From Rhodospirillaceae bacterium (GTDB lineage Bacteria > Pseudomonadota > Alphaproteobacteria > GCA-2731375), in NCBI GenBank assembly GCA_018667855.1, contig JABIRL010000350.1:1-57832 (forward strand): DNA of 57,832 nucleotides, given 5' to 3'. The notes below the pieces were generated by a model. It saw nothing but the letters and a program-made list of their open reading frames with translations. It searched no databases and was not told the DNA's origin. A program made the position numbers and the translations under genes. Shown in pieces: positions 35,233 to 43,031 of this stretch. Each line of letters opens with the position of its first letter. Positions within the stretch are counted from its first letter, which is position 1.

Positions 35233-36684
35233 CTATCGGGCGCCGGCCGCGCGCAGGCGGGCAACGATGGCCGCCTCGTTTTGCTCCTCAGCCCGTTGCA
35301 AGGCCGTTATACCGAGATCATCAGCGGCATTGATATCCGCCTGGCGACCTATCAGCGCCGTGACGATATCTTCGTGGCCATTCCAGGCGGCGCGTATTAG
35401 AGGGGTCAAGCCGGCTTCATCCCGTACATCGACCATTGCCGCCTCCCGCAGCAAGACCTGGGCGATTTCCGGATAACCGTTGATGGCGGCCCAGGACAAG
35501 GCCGTGCGACCAAGATAATCAGCGGCATTTATGTCGACGCCGGCCGCCAGCAGGGTTTGCAACACCCGCCTATGGCCGCGCCAGGCCGATACGATCATGG
35601 CGGTGCGGCCCGCTTCGTTGATCGCATTGGCATCGACGCCGGACTGCAAGGCTTCATGCACGGTCTTCAGATCACCTTGCGCCGCCGCGATCATCAGGGC
35701 CCGCTCCAACTCCAGCCGCCGGGCCGGATCCTTGGCTGGCATCCGGGCTCGCAGAATTTCGGCTCGTTCCCGGGACAGTTCAAGTTGCTCATTGTTCAAA
35801 TGCACGCCCAGCATGACTGTCGCCTGGGCGCCGCCCTTGCTGTTGAGGCTTGCGGCGACATAATACAGGGCCTGGGCTTCGACCCTGTCCTTGGGTGTGC
35901 CCAGGCCGGTCAGATGCATTTCAGCCAGCCGTAATATGGACGCTACGTTGCCTTTTCGAGCGGCTTTTTGCAGGTACTCCACCGCGCGTTTATTATCACG
36001 TGCGATGCCGCGGCCCTCGGCCAGAGCCAGACCCAGATTATATTGCGCCATCACATAACCGCGCTCCGCCGCCCATTCATAGCGGGCTGCGGCTTTGGCC
36101 GTGGCCTCCTGAAAACGGGTGTCACGCACCACGGCCTGGCCCTGATCTTCACGGACAATACGGGGGTTATGATCCCTCACGGCACGGATCGCCGCGGACG
36201 CAGCCGGTCCAACGGGCCGGTCCAGATAGGGTACAAGTTTGTGAACGGGTTGTTCTGTGTTCGGGCGCTGGGCAGGCGGCTTAGCCTTGGCACGGCGCGC
36301 GGCGGGGGAAATTCCTGATTTGGCTTTGGGTTGTCGCACTGATGGTTCGACCATCGCAGGCGGCACCGGTTCCACGGGTGCATCAGGCTTTGATCCGGAT
36401 TGATCGACGGGTGCCGTGCGGTTGACTTCCGTTTGTAAATTCGCGGTTTCTACCGGCCTGCTTTCGGCGGCTTTCATAGCCACTGTCGGCATTTGCGGCT
36501 TAGGTATTTCAGTAATCAAGGTAACTTCAATGGGTTCCGGAAACTCCAATGCAACCCGATCATACCAAACATCATAAAGCAAAAACGTGTGTACGATGAT
36601 GCTGCCTAGAATAGGGACGACCCACCGCATGGAGGATGCCGGTCGGCCTAAGGGACCGTGATGCGCAGCCGATGTCATTGTCAT
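35233..36684 (-). CDS. Sel1-like and ankyrin repeat protein with TonB-like N-terminus
   Basis: A 483-residue protein. A single N-terminal membrane segment (about 24-42, VVPILGSIIVHTFLLYDVW) is followed by PIEVTLITEIPKP and a Pro/Lys-rich linker (to about 150), as in TonB/TolA-type inner-membrane anchors. Residues about 190-300 carry Sel1-like repeats (YNLGLALAEGRG, LRLAEMHLTGLG) and about 330-480 carry four or five ankyrin repeats. It probably spans the periplasm or presents repeats there. It is a tandem paralogue of the gene at 36903-38378, sharing the Sel1-ankyrin core. Confidence 0.8.
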   Translation of the reverse strand: MTMTSAAHHGPLGRPASSMRWVVPILGSIIVHTFLLYDVWYDRVALEFPEPIEVTLITEIPKPQMPTVAMKAAESRPVETANLQTEVNRTAPVDQSGSKPDAPVEPVPPAMVEPSVRQPKAKSGISPAARRAKAKPPAQRPNTEQPVHKLVPYLDRPVGPAASAAIRAVRDHNPRIVREDQGQAVVRDTRFQEATAKAAARYEWAAERGYVMAQYNLGLALAEGRGIARDNKRAVEYLQKAARKGNVASILRLAEMHLTGLGTPKDRVEAQALYYVAASLNSKGGAQATVMLGVHLNNEQLELSRERAEILRARMPAKDPARRLELERALMIAAAQGDLKTVHEALQSGVDANAINEAGRTAMIVSAWRGHRRVLQTLLAAGVDINAADYLGRTALSWAAINGYPEIAQVLLREAAMVDVRDEAGLTPLIRAAWNGHEDIVTALIGRQADINAADDLGITALQRAEEQNEAAIVARLRAAGAR

Positions 36685-36793
36685 CGAATCCGGTGAATTT
36701 CAGCGTTCGGAAAATTGCAGAGCGAGGTCAGGGATCATCGATCTCTTATTCATAATTAGGACCTCAACGCGGCAATTCAAGCGGCGTGGCACT

Positions 36794-36820
36794 AGAGCAT
36801 TTCCGGATTGGAAATGCTCT
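36794..36820. terminator. Perfect 11-bp hairpin of the TAGAGCA family
   Basis: AGAGCATTTCC (36794-36804), loop GGATT, GGAAATGCTCT (36810-36820), then GATTTTT on the plus strand. The shape is that of an intrinsic terminator, but both flanking genes run leftward, so on the transcribed strand the T-run precedes the stem. It is better read as a copy of the intergenic palindrome family that also occurs at 1112-1163 and 36833-36905. Confidence 0.5.
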
Positions 36821-36832
36821 GATTTTTAAGAA

Positions 36833-36905
36833 TAGAGCAATTTTTCCAATCACTTAGAATCGCCCCAGTTGGTTGGGCGATTCACATTAGATCGGAATTG
36901 CTCTA
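36833..36905. repeat. TAGAGCA-type palindrome overlapping a stop codon
   Basis: TAGAGCAATT (36833-36842) and AATTGCTCTA (36896-36905) form the outer stem; an inner stem pairs GAATCGCCC with a partly matching GGGCGATTC across a short loop. The right end supplies the TAG stop codon (36903-36905) of the second Sel1/ankyrin gene, exactly as the copy at 1112-1163 does for its neighbour. Confidence 0.65.
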
Positions 36906-38378
36906 ACTGCGTCGTCTGCGAATTCGCACAATCAGCATAATCACGACAACCACGACGAGGATGATTAAAATGAACGGCCAGGCCCTAAGCAGCAGCGCGT
37001 AGATCACCGACACTATATCGGAGTCCTGGGCTACTCTGCGCTTTCGGATAACCCGCGGCGGCAGCGTTTCCAGGACCGTGCCGAATTCCTGCTCCAGAAA
37101 TTCCTTGCTTGCGGTGCCGGTCTCTATCTTGCCCGTCGGGTCAACCTGCAGCATTTGATTGATTTTGTTCAGTATCACTTCCTTGCCGTCTCGCTTCCGG
37201 TTCAGCAGGGCCATGGCGCCAACCTTGCCATCGTCATCAGCCAGCAGAACAACGGTTTCCCGGGCGGTTATTTTCGGGCCGGCACGGAGCACCGCGGCAA
37301 TTTGGATTTCGCTGGCACTCTCGGCCCGTTCCAGGGCTGTCATGCCATTTTCATCGGCCGCATAGACATCGGCACCGGCGTTCACCAGGGATTGGACGAT
37401 TTCTTCATGGCCATTCCAGGCGGCGCGTATCAAGGGGGTCAGACCCTTGTTGTCGCGCACATCCACCAATGCGGATTCCGCCAACAGTACATCGACAATT
37501 TCCGGATATCCGTTGATGGAGGCCCAGGTCAGCGCCGTCCGGCCCTCCTTGTCGACGGCGTCGATATCAACGCCCGCGTCCAGCAAAGAGCGTACGATTT
37601 CAATCTGCCCCCGCCAAACCGCGGTGATGATGGAGGTTCGGCCTAGTTTGTTGATGGCGTTGGCATCGACGCCCAGCTTCAGCAGAGTATCAACTTTTTC
37701 CAAATCACCCTCGGCCGCCGCCGTGAGCAGTTCGGTTTCCTGTACCCGCTGCAGGACCAAATCGATCTTCGGCATGGCGTCTCTTAATATGCGTGCCCGC
37801 TTACGCACCTGTTCCAGTTCCAAATTGCTCATGTGCGGCACCAGCAGGCTTTGCGCCCGTGCCGCCGCCAGGTTCTGCATGCTGGCGGCGACAAAATAAT
37901 AGGCTTGCGCCTCGACCCGGCTCCTAGGCGTGCCCAGTCCGACCAGATGGAACTCCGCCAATCGCAGCATGGCGGGGATGTTGCCCTTGCTCGCGGCCAG
38001 GCGAAAGCTTTCAAGGGCCCGAACCAGGTCACGCGGGACGCCGCGTCCATCCGCCAGAGAGCGTGCCAGATTATAATGGGCCATGACGAACCCATCGTCG
38101 GCCGCCCGTTGATAACGTGCAACAGCCTGCGCCGTAGCGCGGGAATAACGGTCGTCGTATACTACTTCTTGCCCAAGGTCTTCTTGCACCATGCGGGGTT
38201 CGTGTTTCCGGACGGCACGCATCACCGCGGCGACCGCGGGTGATACGGCGCGATCCAGATATGGCACGCTCGTATGAACCGCCGGGCGCGGCTGGGCAAA
38301 CGCTTCCATGGCCGTCGCGGAAACGTTAAATAACCAGACAAAAAGAAAAATAATCGGGGCAAAACGCAGCGCGGTCAT
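36903..38378 (-). CDS. Sel1-like and ankyrin repeat protein with C-terminal membrane anchor
   Basis: A 491-residue protein from the chosen ATG at 38378 (MTALRFAPII); an ORF start at 38408 adds ten unlike residues. A signal peptide covers about residues 1-27. The core matches the neighbouring paralogue: VPYLDRAV, Sel1-like repeats (YNLARSLADGRG, LRLAEFHLVGLG) and about four ankyrin repeats. A C-terminal helix (WPFILIILVVVVVIMLIV) followed by RIRRRRS makes a type I membrane protein with the repeats outside the cytoplasm. The stop TAG comes from the flanking palindrome. Partner unknown. Confidence 0.8.
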   Translation of the reverse strand: MTALRFAPIIFLFVWLFNVSATAMEAFAQPRPAVHTSVPYLDRAVSPAVAAVMRAVRKHEPRMVQEDLGQEVVYDDRYSRATAQAVARYQRAADDGFVMAHYNLARSLADGRGVPRDLVRALESFRLAASKGNIPAMLRLAEFHLVGLGTPRSRVEAQAYYFVAASMQNLAAARAQSLLVPHMSNLELEQVRKRARILRDAMPKIDLVLQRVQETELLTAAAEGDLEKVDTLLKLGVDANAINKLGRTSIITAVWRGQIEIVRSLLDAGVDIDAVDKEGRTALTWASINGYPEIVDVLLAESALVDVRDNKGLTPLIRAAWNGHEEIVQSLVNAGADVYAADENGMTALERAESASEIQIAAVLRAGPKITARETVVLLADDDGKVGAMALLNRKRDGKEVILNKINQMLQVDPTGKIETGTASKEFLEQEFGTVLETLPPRVIRKRRVAQDSDIVSVIYALLLRAWPFILIILVVVVVIMLIVRIRRRRS

Positions 38379-38432
38379 GGCATCATGACGTCCCGTGTCA
38401 TGCCACATGGTGTCCCGATTGCGGATTTGCGC

Positions 38433-39434
38433 TCAGCCGCCGGTCACGCTCATATGACGGGCAACAGCAGGGTCCGCGCGGTCCCGATCGATAACAAAAT
38501 CATGACCTTTCGGCTTGTGCGCGATGGCGCCATGGATGGCCCGCCGCAACACCTCGTCATCCGCGGTGGCCCGCAATGGTGCGCGTAGATCAACCGCGTC
38601 ATCCTGGCCCAGGCACATGAACAGCGTGCCCGTGCACGTCAGGCGGACACGGTTGCAGGCTTCGCAGAAGTTATGGCTCAACGGTGTGATGAAGCCCAAT
38701 TTCCGCCCGGTCTCGGCCACCGTCACGTAACTGGCCGGTCCACCGGTATGATGATCACTGGCCTGCAAGGTCCAGGATTGTTCCAGATTCCGCCGCACTT
38801 CCGCGAGAGACAGGTGCTGATCGGCACGGTTTCGGCCCACATCACCCATGGGCATGGCTTCGATCAGGGTCATGTCCAGTTCCCGTTCACCGCACCAGGC
38901 GACCATTCGATCCAATTCATCTTCATTGAAGTCGCGCAGGGCGACGGCATTTATCTTGACCGCCAGTCCGGCTTCCTGTGCGGCATCAATACCGGCCATC
39001 ACGCGATCGAATTTGCCCCATCGGGTAATGGCGAGGAACTTGTCCGGGTTCAGGGTATCCAGGGAAACATTGATCCGCCGCACACCACAGGCGTAAAGAT
39101 CGGCGGCATGGCGTGATAGTTGAGAGCCGTTCGTGGTGACGGTTAATTCGTCCAGCGCGCCGCTATCCAGATGCCGGCCCAGTTGTTGGAACAGCCACAT
39201 GACATTCCGCCGTACCAGGGGCTCGCCCCCGGTTACGCGAAGCTTGCGGACGCCGAGATCGATAAAGTTGCGGCACAGTCGTTCCATTTCCTCGAGGCTC
39301 AATACCTCGGCCTTGGGCAGGAAACTCATATCCTCGGACATGCAATACGCGCAGCGGAAATCACACCGGTCCGTGACCGACACGCGTAAATAATCGACTG
39401 TGCGTCCAAAGGGATCAATCATATGATCAATCAT
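38433..39434 (-). CDS. moaA: GTP 3',8-cyclase MoaA
   Basis: A 333-residue radical SAM enzyme for the first step of molybdenum cofactor synthesis. The radical SAM cluster is C24-x3-C28-x2-C31; the second cluster is C257, C260 and C274; the C-terminus ends in the essential Gly-Gly. The ATG at 39434 follows GGAGG by about 11 bases; the longer frame to 39473 is unlikely. No other moa/moe genes are adjacent. The product could supply the molybdopterin enzyme encoded at 54834, which needs this cofactor. Confidence 0.95.
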   Translation of the reverse strand: MIDHMIDPFGRTVDYLRVSVTDRCDFRCAYCMSEDMSFLPKAEVLSLEEMERLCRNFIDLGVRKLRVTGGEPLVRRNVMWLFQQLGRHLDSGALDELTVTTNGSQLSRHAADLYACGVRRINVSLDTLNPDKFLAITRWGKFDRVMAGIDAAQEAGLAVKINAVALRDFNEDELDRMVAWCGERELDMTLIEAMPMGDVGRNRADQHLSLAEVRRNLEQSWTLQASDHHTGGPASYVTVAETGRKLGFITPLSHNFCEACNRVRLTCTGTLFMCLGQDDAVDLRAPLRATADDEVLRRAIHGAIAHKPKGHDFVIDRDRADPAVARHMSVTGG

Positions 39435-39559
39435 TCGCGGTCTCGCCTCCAAAAGGACCGTTCCACAATTCAATGATTATAGCGAATTTCGCATCGCCCC
39501 GCCGAAAAATGTCAGCGCCATTTTGCCGCAGCGTGGTCGCTGGGTCGATTGAGGGTGGA

Positions 39560-40708
39560 TCAGTACTTTACCGCCCGGACGGCGGCCAGATAGCGTTTAT
39601 CCCGTTGCCATTTGCGCAGGACCAGAAAAGCTGACTCTCGAGTGATGGATTCGTAGAATTGGGTCAACTTCACCACTTCGTCCTTGCTGAGGCGAATTTC
39701 GCTGTTACGCGCTTTGCGGGTCAGCTGATAGATCTGTAAATAGACCGTGCGTTCAATGCCGATCGCGCGGCACGCGATGCCAAGGGCTTCGCCGCCCGGT
39801 TCGTAGATGATGCGCCGGGCGAGAACCGGTCTGATCCCCACCATTTTGGCGAAGGCCATTTCGAAAATTGAAACTTGCCCCTGATGCAGGGATTTCAGAG
39901 CGAATTCCGCCGATAGTCCGCCGCCGTCGAACAGACGGTCGACCAGACGTTCGGCGGCGTCGCCCGTCGCCTCTTCGTCTTTCTTCTCTTCAAGTACTTC
40001 CGTTACGGTGGCCGACATCTGGTCATCCAGATCGTCAATATCCACATCGAAATTGTCGACGATGTAATTTCGCACCGCGGCGGATACCCAATAATGCATT
40101 CGTTCCGCCAACTCCGTCGGCAGATCAGGGCGGCGGACCAGCGGTTTTTGATAGCTGTCGATACGTTTCGACTCTTCGGCAAGATAGTCCAGAACATTGG
40201 CCGAAATTCGCGCATCCTGATTGTTCAGCAACGTCACGATGACGTCTTCGGTCCCGGCCTCGACCAGGGCCGCCGAAACTTCCTCGCTGATATCCTTGCG
40301 GATCGCGATAGCCAGTTGATGCTGCATGGTGCGGTGGCGAACCACTTCCACAAGATCGCCGTCCCGCAGGATCGGGCTGGAGGCGAGAATTTTATAGGCA
40401 ACCTGTACTTCGTCATTTGCCAGCATGAGAATTAGATCGTGGGGCGCATCACCGCTTTCGCTCAAGCGGTTGGCCAGGTTCGCGCGCACCGACATTTCGA
40501 CATCGTGGCTCAACCGTTCCAGGATTTCGAGCATCGTTTCCCGCTCGCCGGCCTGTAGTTCGCCGGCCCGGCGCTCGAACAGATCACCAATGGCGTTGTA
40601 GAGCGATTCCCGCCCTTCCTTGGATTTTTCCTGGGCGAGTTTGAATAATTCACGCACTTCGGAATCCCTTACGGGCGGGTGAATTGCGTCTACCAACATG
40701 CCTTTCAT
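39560..40708 (-). CDS. DUF2336 domain-containing protein
   Basis: A 382-residue helical protein with HEAT-like repeats, as in DUF2336 proteins that are widespread in alphaproteobacteria. ERETMLEILERLSHDVEMSVR and the following LANRLSES and ASSPILRDGDLVEVV segments are typical. No signal peptide or membrane helix. Role unknown; some members are tied to cell-cycle or envelope regulation. A second ATG at codon 4 is possible. Confidence 0.8.
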   Translation of the reverse strand: MKGMLVDAIHPPVRDSEVRELFKLAQEKSKEGRESLYNAIGDLFERRAGELQAGERETMLEILERLSHDVEMSVRANLANRLSESGDAPHDLILMLANDEVQVAYKILASSPILRDGDLVEVVRHRTMQHQLAIAIRKDISEEVSAALVEAGTEDVIVTLLNNQDARISANVLDYLAEESKRIDSYQKPLVRRPDLPTELAERMHYWVSAAVRNYIVDNFDVDIDDLDDQMSATVTEVLEEKKDEEATGDAAERLVDRLFDGGGLSAEFALKSLHQGQVSIFEMAFAKMVGIRPVLARRIIYEPGGEALGIACRAIGIERTVYLQIYQLTRKARNSEIRLSKDEVVKLTQFYESITRESAFLVLRKWQRDKRYLAAVRAVKY

Positions 40709-40953
40709 AACGAATACTCTCTCGGACGGGATGCCATTTTGAGGGGCACGACCCCGAATTTGAATATAAATTTCGCGTATTTAAGCTTACCCATCGATGT
40801 CTTAACGAATTGTAAAATCGACCAATGTTTTGGCCGCTATCAGGGTGGTTGCGACGGAAACCTTGGCTTCCATCGATGGTGGGGCGGGGCAGCTACACCT
40901 GTCGGTGGAAAACGGCTATTCTTGCATCACGAGGATGTGGAAGTTTGCGACCT

Positions 40954-41307
40954 ATGTCAGACAAGACGCCGTCAGAAGAGTTTGAATTGAAAATCCGCGA
41001 AGCGGCCGAAGCCATGATTGCGCGCCATGGCCCCGAGGTGGAGAATGAAACAACCGAAAAAATGATCGAGGTGCTGGACACCGGCTCCATTGAAGACGTG
41101 CTCTACTGGTTGAAGGTTCGCCAACGCGTGCGCCAGACGATTGGTCGGGACCGTTATATCCGTCGCCTGCCGGACAAGATCATCTGGGCCATTGAACAGG
41201 CGATTGAACAGGGGCGCAGCCAACTGGCCCGCCTGTTGGGTGGAATTTATAGCGAGTCCAAGGCAGAGGACGACAAAATTCGCCGCGAACGGCGCGGCGG
41301 GCCATAG
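40954..41307 (+). CDS. Small conserved-looking protein of unknown function
   Basis: A 117-residue, highly charged, probably helical and cytoplasmic protein (MSDKTPSEEFELKIREAAEA start; basic C-terminus). The ATG at 40954 is chosen because the upstream 43 codons look non-coding. The ribosome site is weak. No domain is recognised. It is divergent from the DUF2336 gene (245-base gap, no other feature seen) and lies just upstream of the FNR-type box and small RNA candidate. Confidence 0.6.
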   Translation: MSDKTPSEEFELKIREAAEAMIARHGPEVENETTEKMIEVLDTGSIEDVLYWLKVRQRVRQTIGRDRYIRRLPDKIIWAIEQAIEQGRSQLARLLGGIYSESKAEDDKIRRERRGGP

Positions 41308-41359
41308 GCCGGTCGTTAAAATTGGCTGTTTTCTAAGGATTCTAAATTTCGTTCGAAAA

Positions 41360-41401
41360 TTGACTTAGATCAATGCGCGCCCATAGATGTTTTCCTATTA
41401 T
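41360..41401 (+). promoter_or_regulatory. Candidate class II FNR/FixK-type promoter
   Basis: TTGACTTAGATCAA at 41360-41373 matches the FNR/FixK/CRP-superfamily palindrome TTGAT-N4-ATCAA with one mismatch. TATTAT at 41396-41401 fits a -10 element and predicts a start at about 41408. The centre of the box (41366.5) is then at -41.5, the exact position of class II FNR-activated promoters. No -35 hexamer is needed in that arrangement. It points rightward into a non-coding stretch that ends in an intrinsic terminator. Confidence 0.6.
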
Positions 41402-41432
41402 AGAGAAAATCAGTTGCCGAGAGTTGGCCCCT

Positions 41433-41501
41433 ATGCCGGATCGAGCGTCGGTGGGGCCTGACAAGAGCAACGAGGTGGCTGTCCTAGGACGACTGCCATA
41501 A
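41433..41501 (+). CDS. Possible 22-residue small protein or leader peptide
   Basis: ATG at 41433 to TAA at 41499-41501, starting MPDRASVG and ending LGRLP, lies inside the candidate FNR-controlled transcript. GAGAG stands 9-13 bases before the ATG, a modest ribosome site. It ends 8 bases before the first hairpin. It is hydrophilic without a membrane segment. Too short to judge by composition; could be chance. Confidence 0.25.
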   Translation: MPDRASVGPDKSNEVAVLGRLP

Positions 41502-41573
41502 AGTCCCCTGGCGCTGCAATCCCCTGCTAGCGCCGAGGGCCGCGGCCCCCCATCCGCGGCCCTCAACAATAGG

Positions 41574-41613
41574 AATGGCCGTGTCAATTGCGACACGGCC
41601 ATTTCTTTGTTTT
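41574..41613 (+). terminator. Intrinsic terminator
   Basis: A perfect 12-bp stem AATGGCCGTGTC (41574-41585) and GACACGGCCATT (41592-41603), loop AATTGC, is followed by TCTTTGTTTT (41604-41613). It would end rightward transcription from the FNR-type promoter before the alcohol dehydrogenase gene. The preceding 11-bp stem at 41535-41564 may reinforce it. Confidence 0.75.
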
Positions 41614-41663
41614 GGCTCTTCTTTATCGTTCTTATTTTCTTGGCTGTCATGCTCTAGCAGGCC

Positions 41664-41823
41664 GCTGAAAAAGTCACTCCCGCGAAAGCGGGAGTCCATG
41701 CCTGAATGCCTAATATTTCATAAGTTGTTGAAATATAAACGACTTTAGACTCAGTGTGGATTCCCGCTTTCGCGGGAATGACAACAAAAATCGAAATAGA
41801 CAGCCTTGAAATCGTTTTTCAGC
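41664..41823. mobile_element. MITE-like palindromic element
   Basis: Terminal inverted repeats GCTGAAAAA (41664-41672) and TTTTTCAGC (41815-41823) enclose 160 bases without a gene. Inside, ACTCCCGCGAAAGCGGGAGT (41676-41695) and its near-identical inverted partner ATTCCCGCTTTCGCGGGAAT (41760-41779) each form a hairpin. The motif GTCATTCCCGCGAAAGCGGGAATCCA, here split between copies, is a common proteobacterial interspersed repeat as I recall. It carries no transposase, so would be mobilised in trans if active. Confidence 0.6.
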
Positions 41824-41892
41824 TACCGCTCTCGGTTCTATTTGTGCGAGATGCTATAAGTGTCCGGGAGGCGTGTCGTTGAGGGAGCAATC

Positions 41893-43026
41893 ATGGCAAC
41901 CATCACATATCTGACAAAGATCCAGTTCGATTTCGGCGCCGTGCAGTTGTTGGCCGACGAAATGGCGGAATTGGGTATCTCGCGCCCATTATTTGTAACC
42001 GACAAGGGAGTGCGCGCCGCCGGTCTGCTGGATCAGGTCATGGAGCATTTGGCGGATAATAGTGCGGCGGAGATTTTCGACGGTACGCCTGAAAATCCGA
42101 CCGAGGCGGCCATGACCCTGGCGCTGGAACAATATCGCGGAGCGGGCTGTGATGGTGTCATCGGGGTGGGGGGCGGATCATCGATGGACCTGGCCAAGGC
42201 GGTCGCCCTGATGGCGACCCATCCGGGCGAACTGTCCGAATACATGATGATACTGGGAGGTGCGCCGAAGATCACCGCCGCGATCGCACCGGTCATCGCC
42301 ATCCCCACGACGGCCGGAACCGGCAGCGAAGTGGGCCGGGGCGCCATTATGATCCTGAATGACGGCCGCAAGTTGGGCTTTGGCAGCCCCCATGTCATCC
42401 CCAAGGTTGCCCTGTGCGATCCGGACCTGACATTTTCCATGCCCATGATGCTGACGGCCGGCACGGGCATGGACGCCTTCGCCCATTGTTTCGAAACCTT
42501 TTGCGCCCCCGCCATTAATCCCCCCGCCGATGCCATCGCCACCGATGGCCTGGGCCGGGCTCTCCGCTTCGTCGAACAGGCGGTCGCCGATGGCAGCAAC
42601 CAGGAGGCGCGCTGGCAGATGATGATGGCCTCGATGGAAGGCGCCATGGCCTTTCAAAAGGGCCTTGGCGCGGTACACGGTATGTCGCACCCGCTGGGCT
42701 CCATTCAGGACCCGATCCTCCACCACGGCACCCTGAATGCGGTCTGTCTACCGGCGGTCATCCGTTACAATGAGGAATTCGTCGGCGATAAATTTTCCTG
42801 GGTGAAACAGATCTGGGGTCTGCCGCCCAAGGCTGACCTGGCAGATGAAGTCGCGGCCCTGAACGCCCGCCTCGGCCTGCCGGCCAACTTGCGAGAAATG
42901 GGCGTGACGGAGGCGATGATCGAACCTTTGATCCCCCATGCGGTGGCCGATCACACCACGGCCAGCAACCCCCGGCCCCTGTCCGCCGAAGACTATCGCG
43001 CCCTGTTCCTGGAAGCATTGGGTTAA
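41893..43026 (+). CDS. Iron-containing alcohol dehydrogenase
   Basis: A 377-residue group III alcohol dehydrogenase. The NAD-binding GGGSSMD lies at 93-99. The full metal set is present: D194 and H198 (GMDAFAHCFE), H262 or H266 (HGMSHPLG) and H277/H278 (HHGTLN), unlike the relative at 1161-2330. GAGGGAG lies before the ATG at 41893; the longer frame from 41860 is less likely. It precedes the Sir2 gene by 5 bases, so the pair is co-transcribed. Substrate is a primary or secondary alcohol or semialdehyde; lactaldehyde or butanol-type enzymes are closest in kind. Confidence 0.88.
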   Translation: MATITYLTKIQFDFGAVQLLADEMAELGISRPLFVTDKGVRAAGLLDQVMEHLADNSAAEIFDGTPENPTEAAMTLALEQYRGAGCDGVIGVGGGSSMDLAKAVALMATHPGELSEYMMILGGAPKITAAIAPVIAIPTTAGTGSEVGRGAIMILNDGRKLGFGSPHVIPKVALCDPDLTFSMPMMLTAGTGMDAFAHCFETFCAPAINPPADAIATDGLGRALRFVEQAVADGSNQEARWQMMMASMEGAMAFQKGLGAVHGMSHPLGSIQDPILHHGTLNAVCLPAVIRYNEEFVGDKFSWVKQIWGLPPKADLADEVAALNARLGLPANLREMGVTEAMIEPLIPHAVADHTTASNPRPLSAEDYRALFLEALG

Positions 43027-43031
43027 AAGAT

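Larger units (their letters stand above)
41408..41613 (+). ncRNA. Candidate FNR-controlled small RNA
   Basis: About 206 bases from the predicted start to the T-run. Three hairpins lie in a row: GGCGCT/AGCGCC (41510-41534), GAGGGCCGCGG/CCGCGGCCCTC (41535-41564, loop CCCCCCAT) and the terminator stem (41574-41603). Single-stranded or loop C-rich motifs TCCCCT (41504, 41520) and CCCCCC (41546) could pair with Shine-Dalgarno sequences, as in many trans-acting sRNAs. It does not match SRP RNA, tmRNA or RNase P RNA as I know them. A 22-codon frame lies in the 5' part, so it may also be a short mRNA. Confidence 0.5.

Noticed and set aside
39405-39440. FNR-like site at the start of moaA
   Set aside because: The ATGATCAAT repeats do not have the TTGAT-N4-ATCAA spacing and lie inside the coding region.
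41408-41613. SRP RNA, tmRNA or 6S RNA
   Set aside because: Lacks the recognisable tetraloop core, tRNA-like ends or long central-bubble hairpin of those RNAs.
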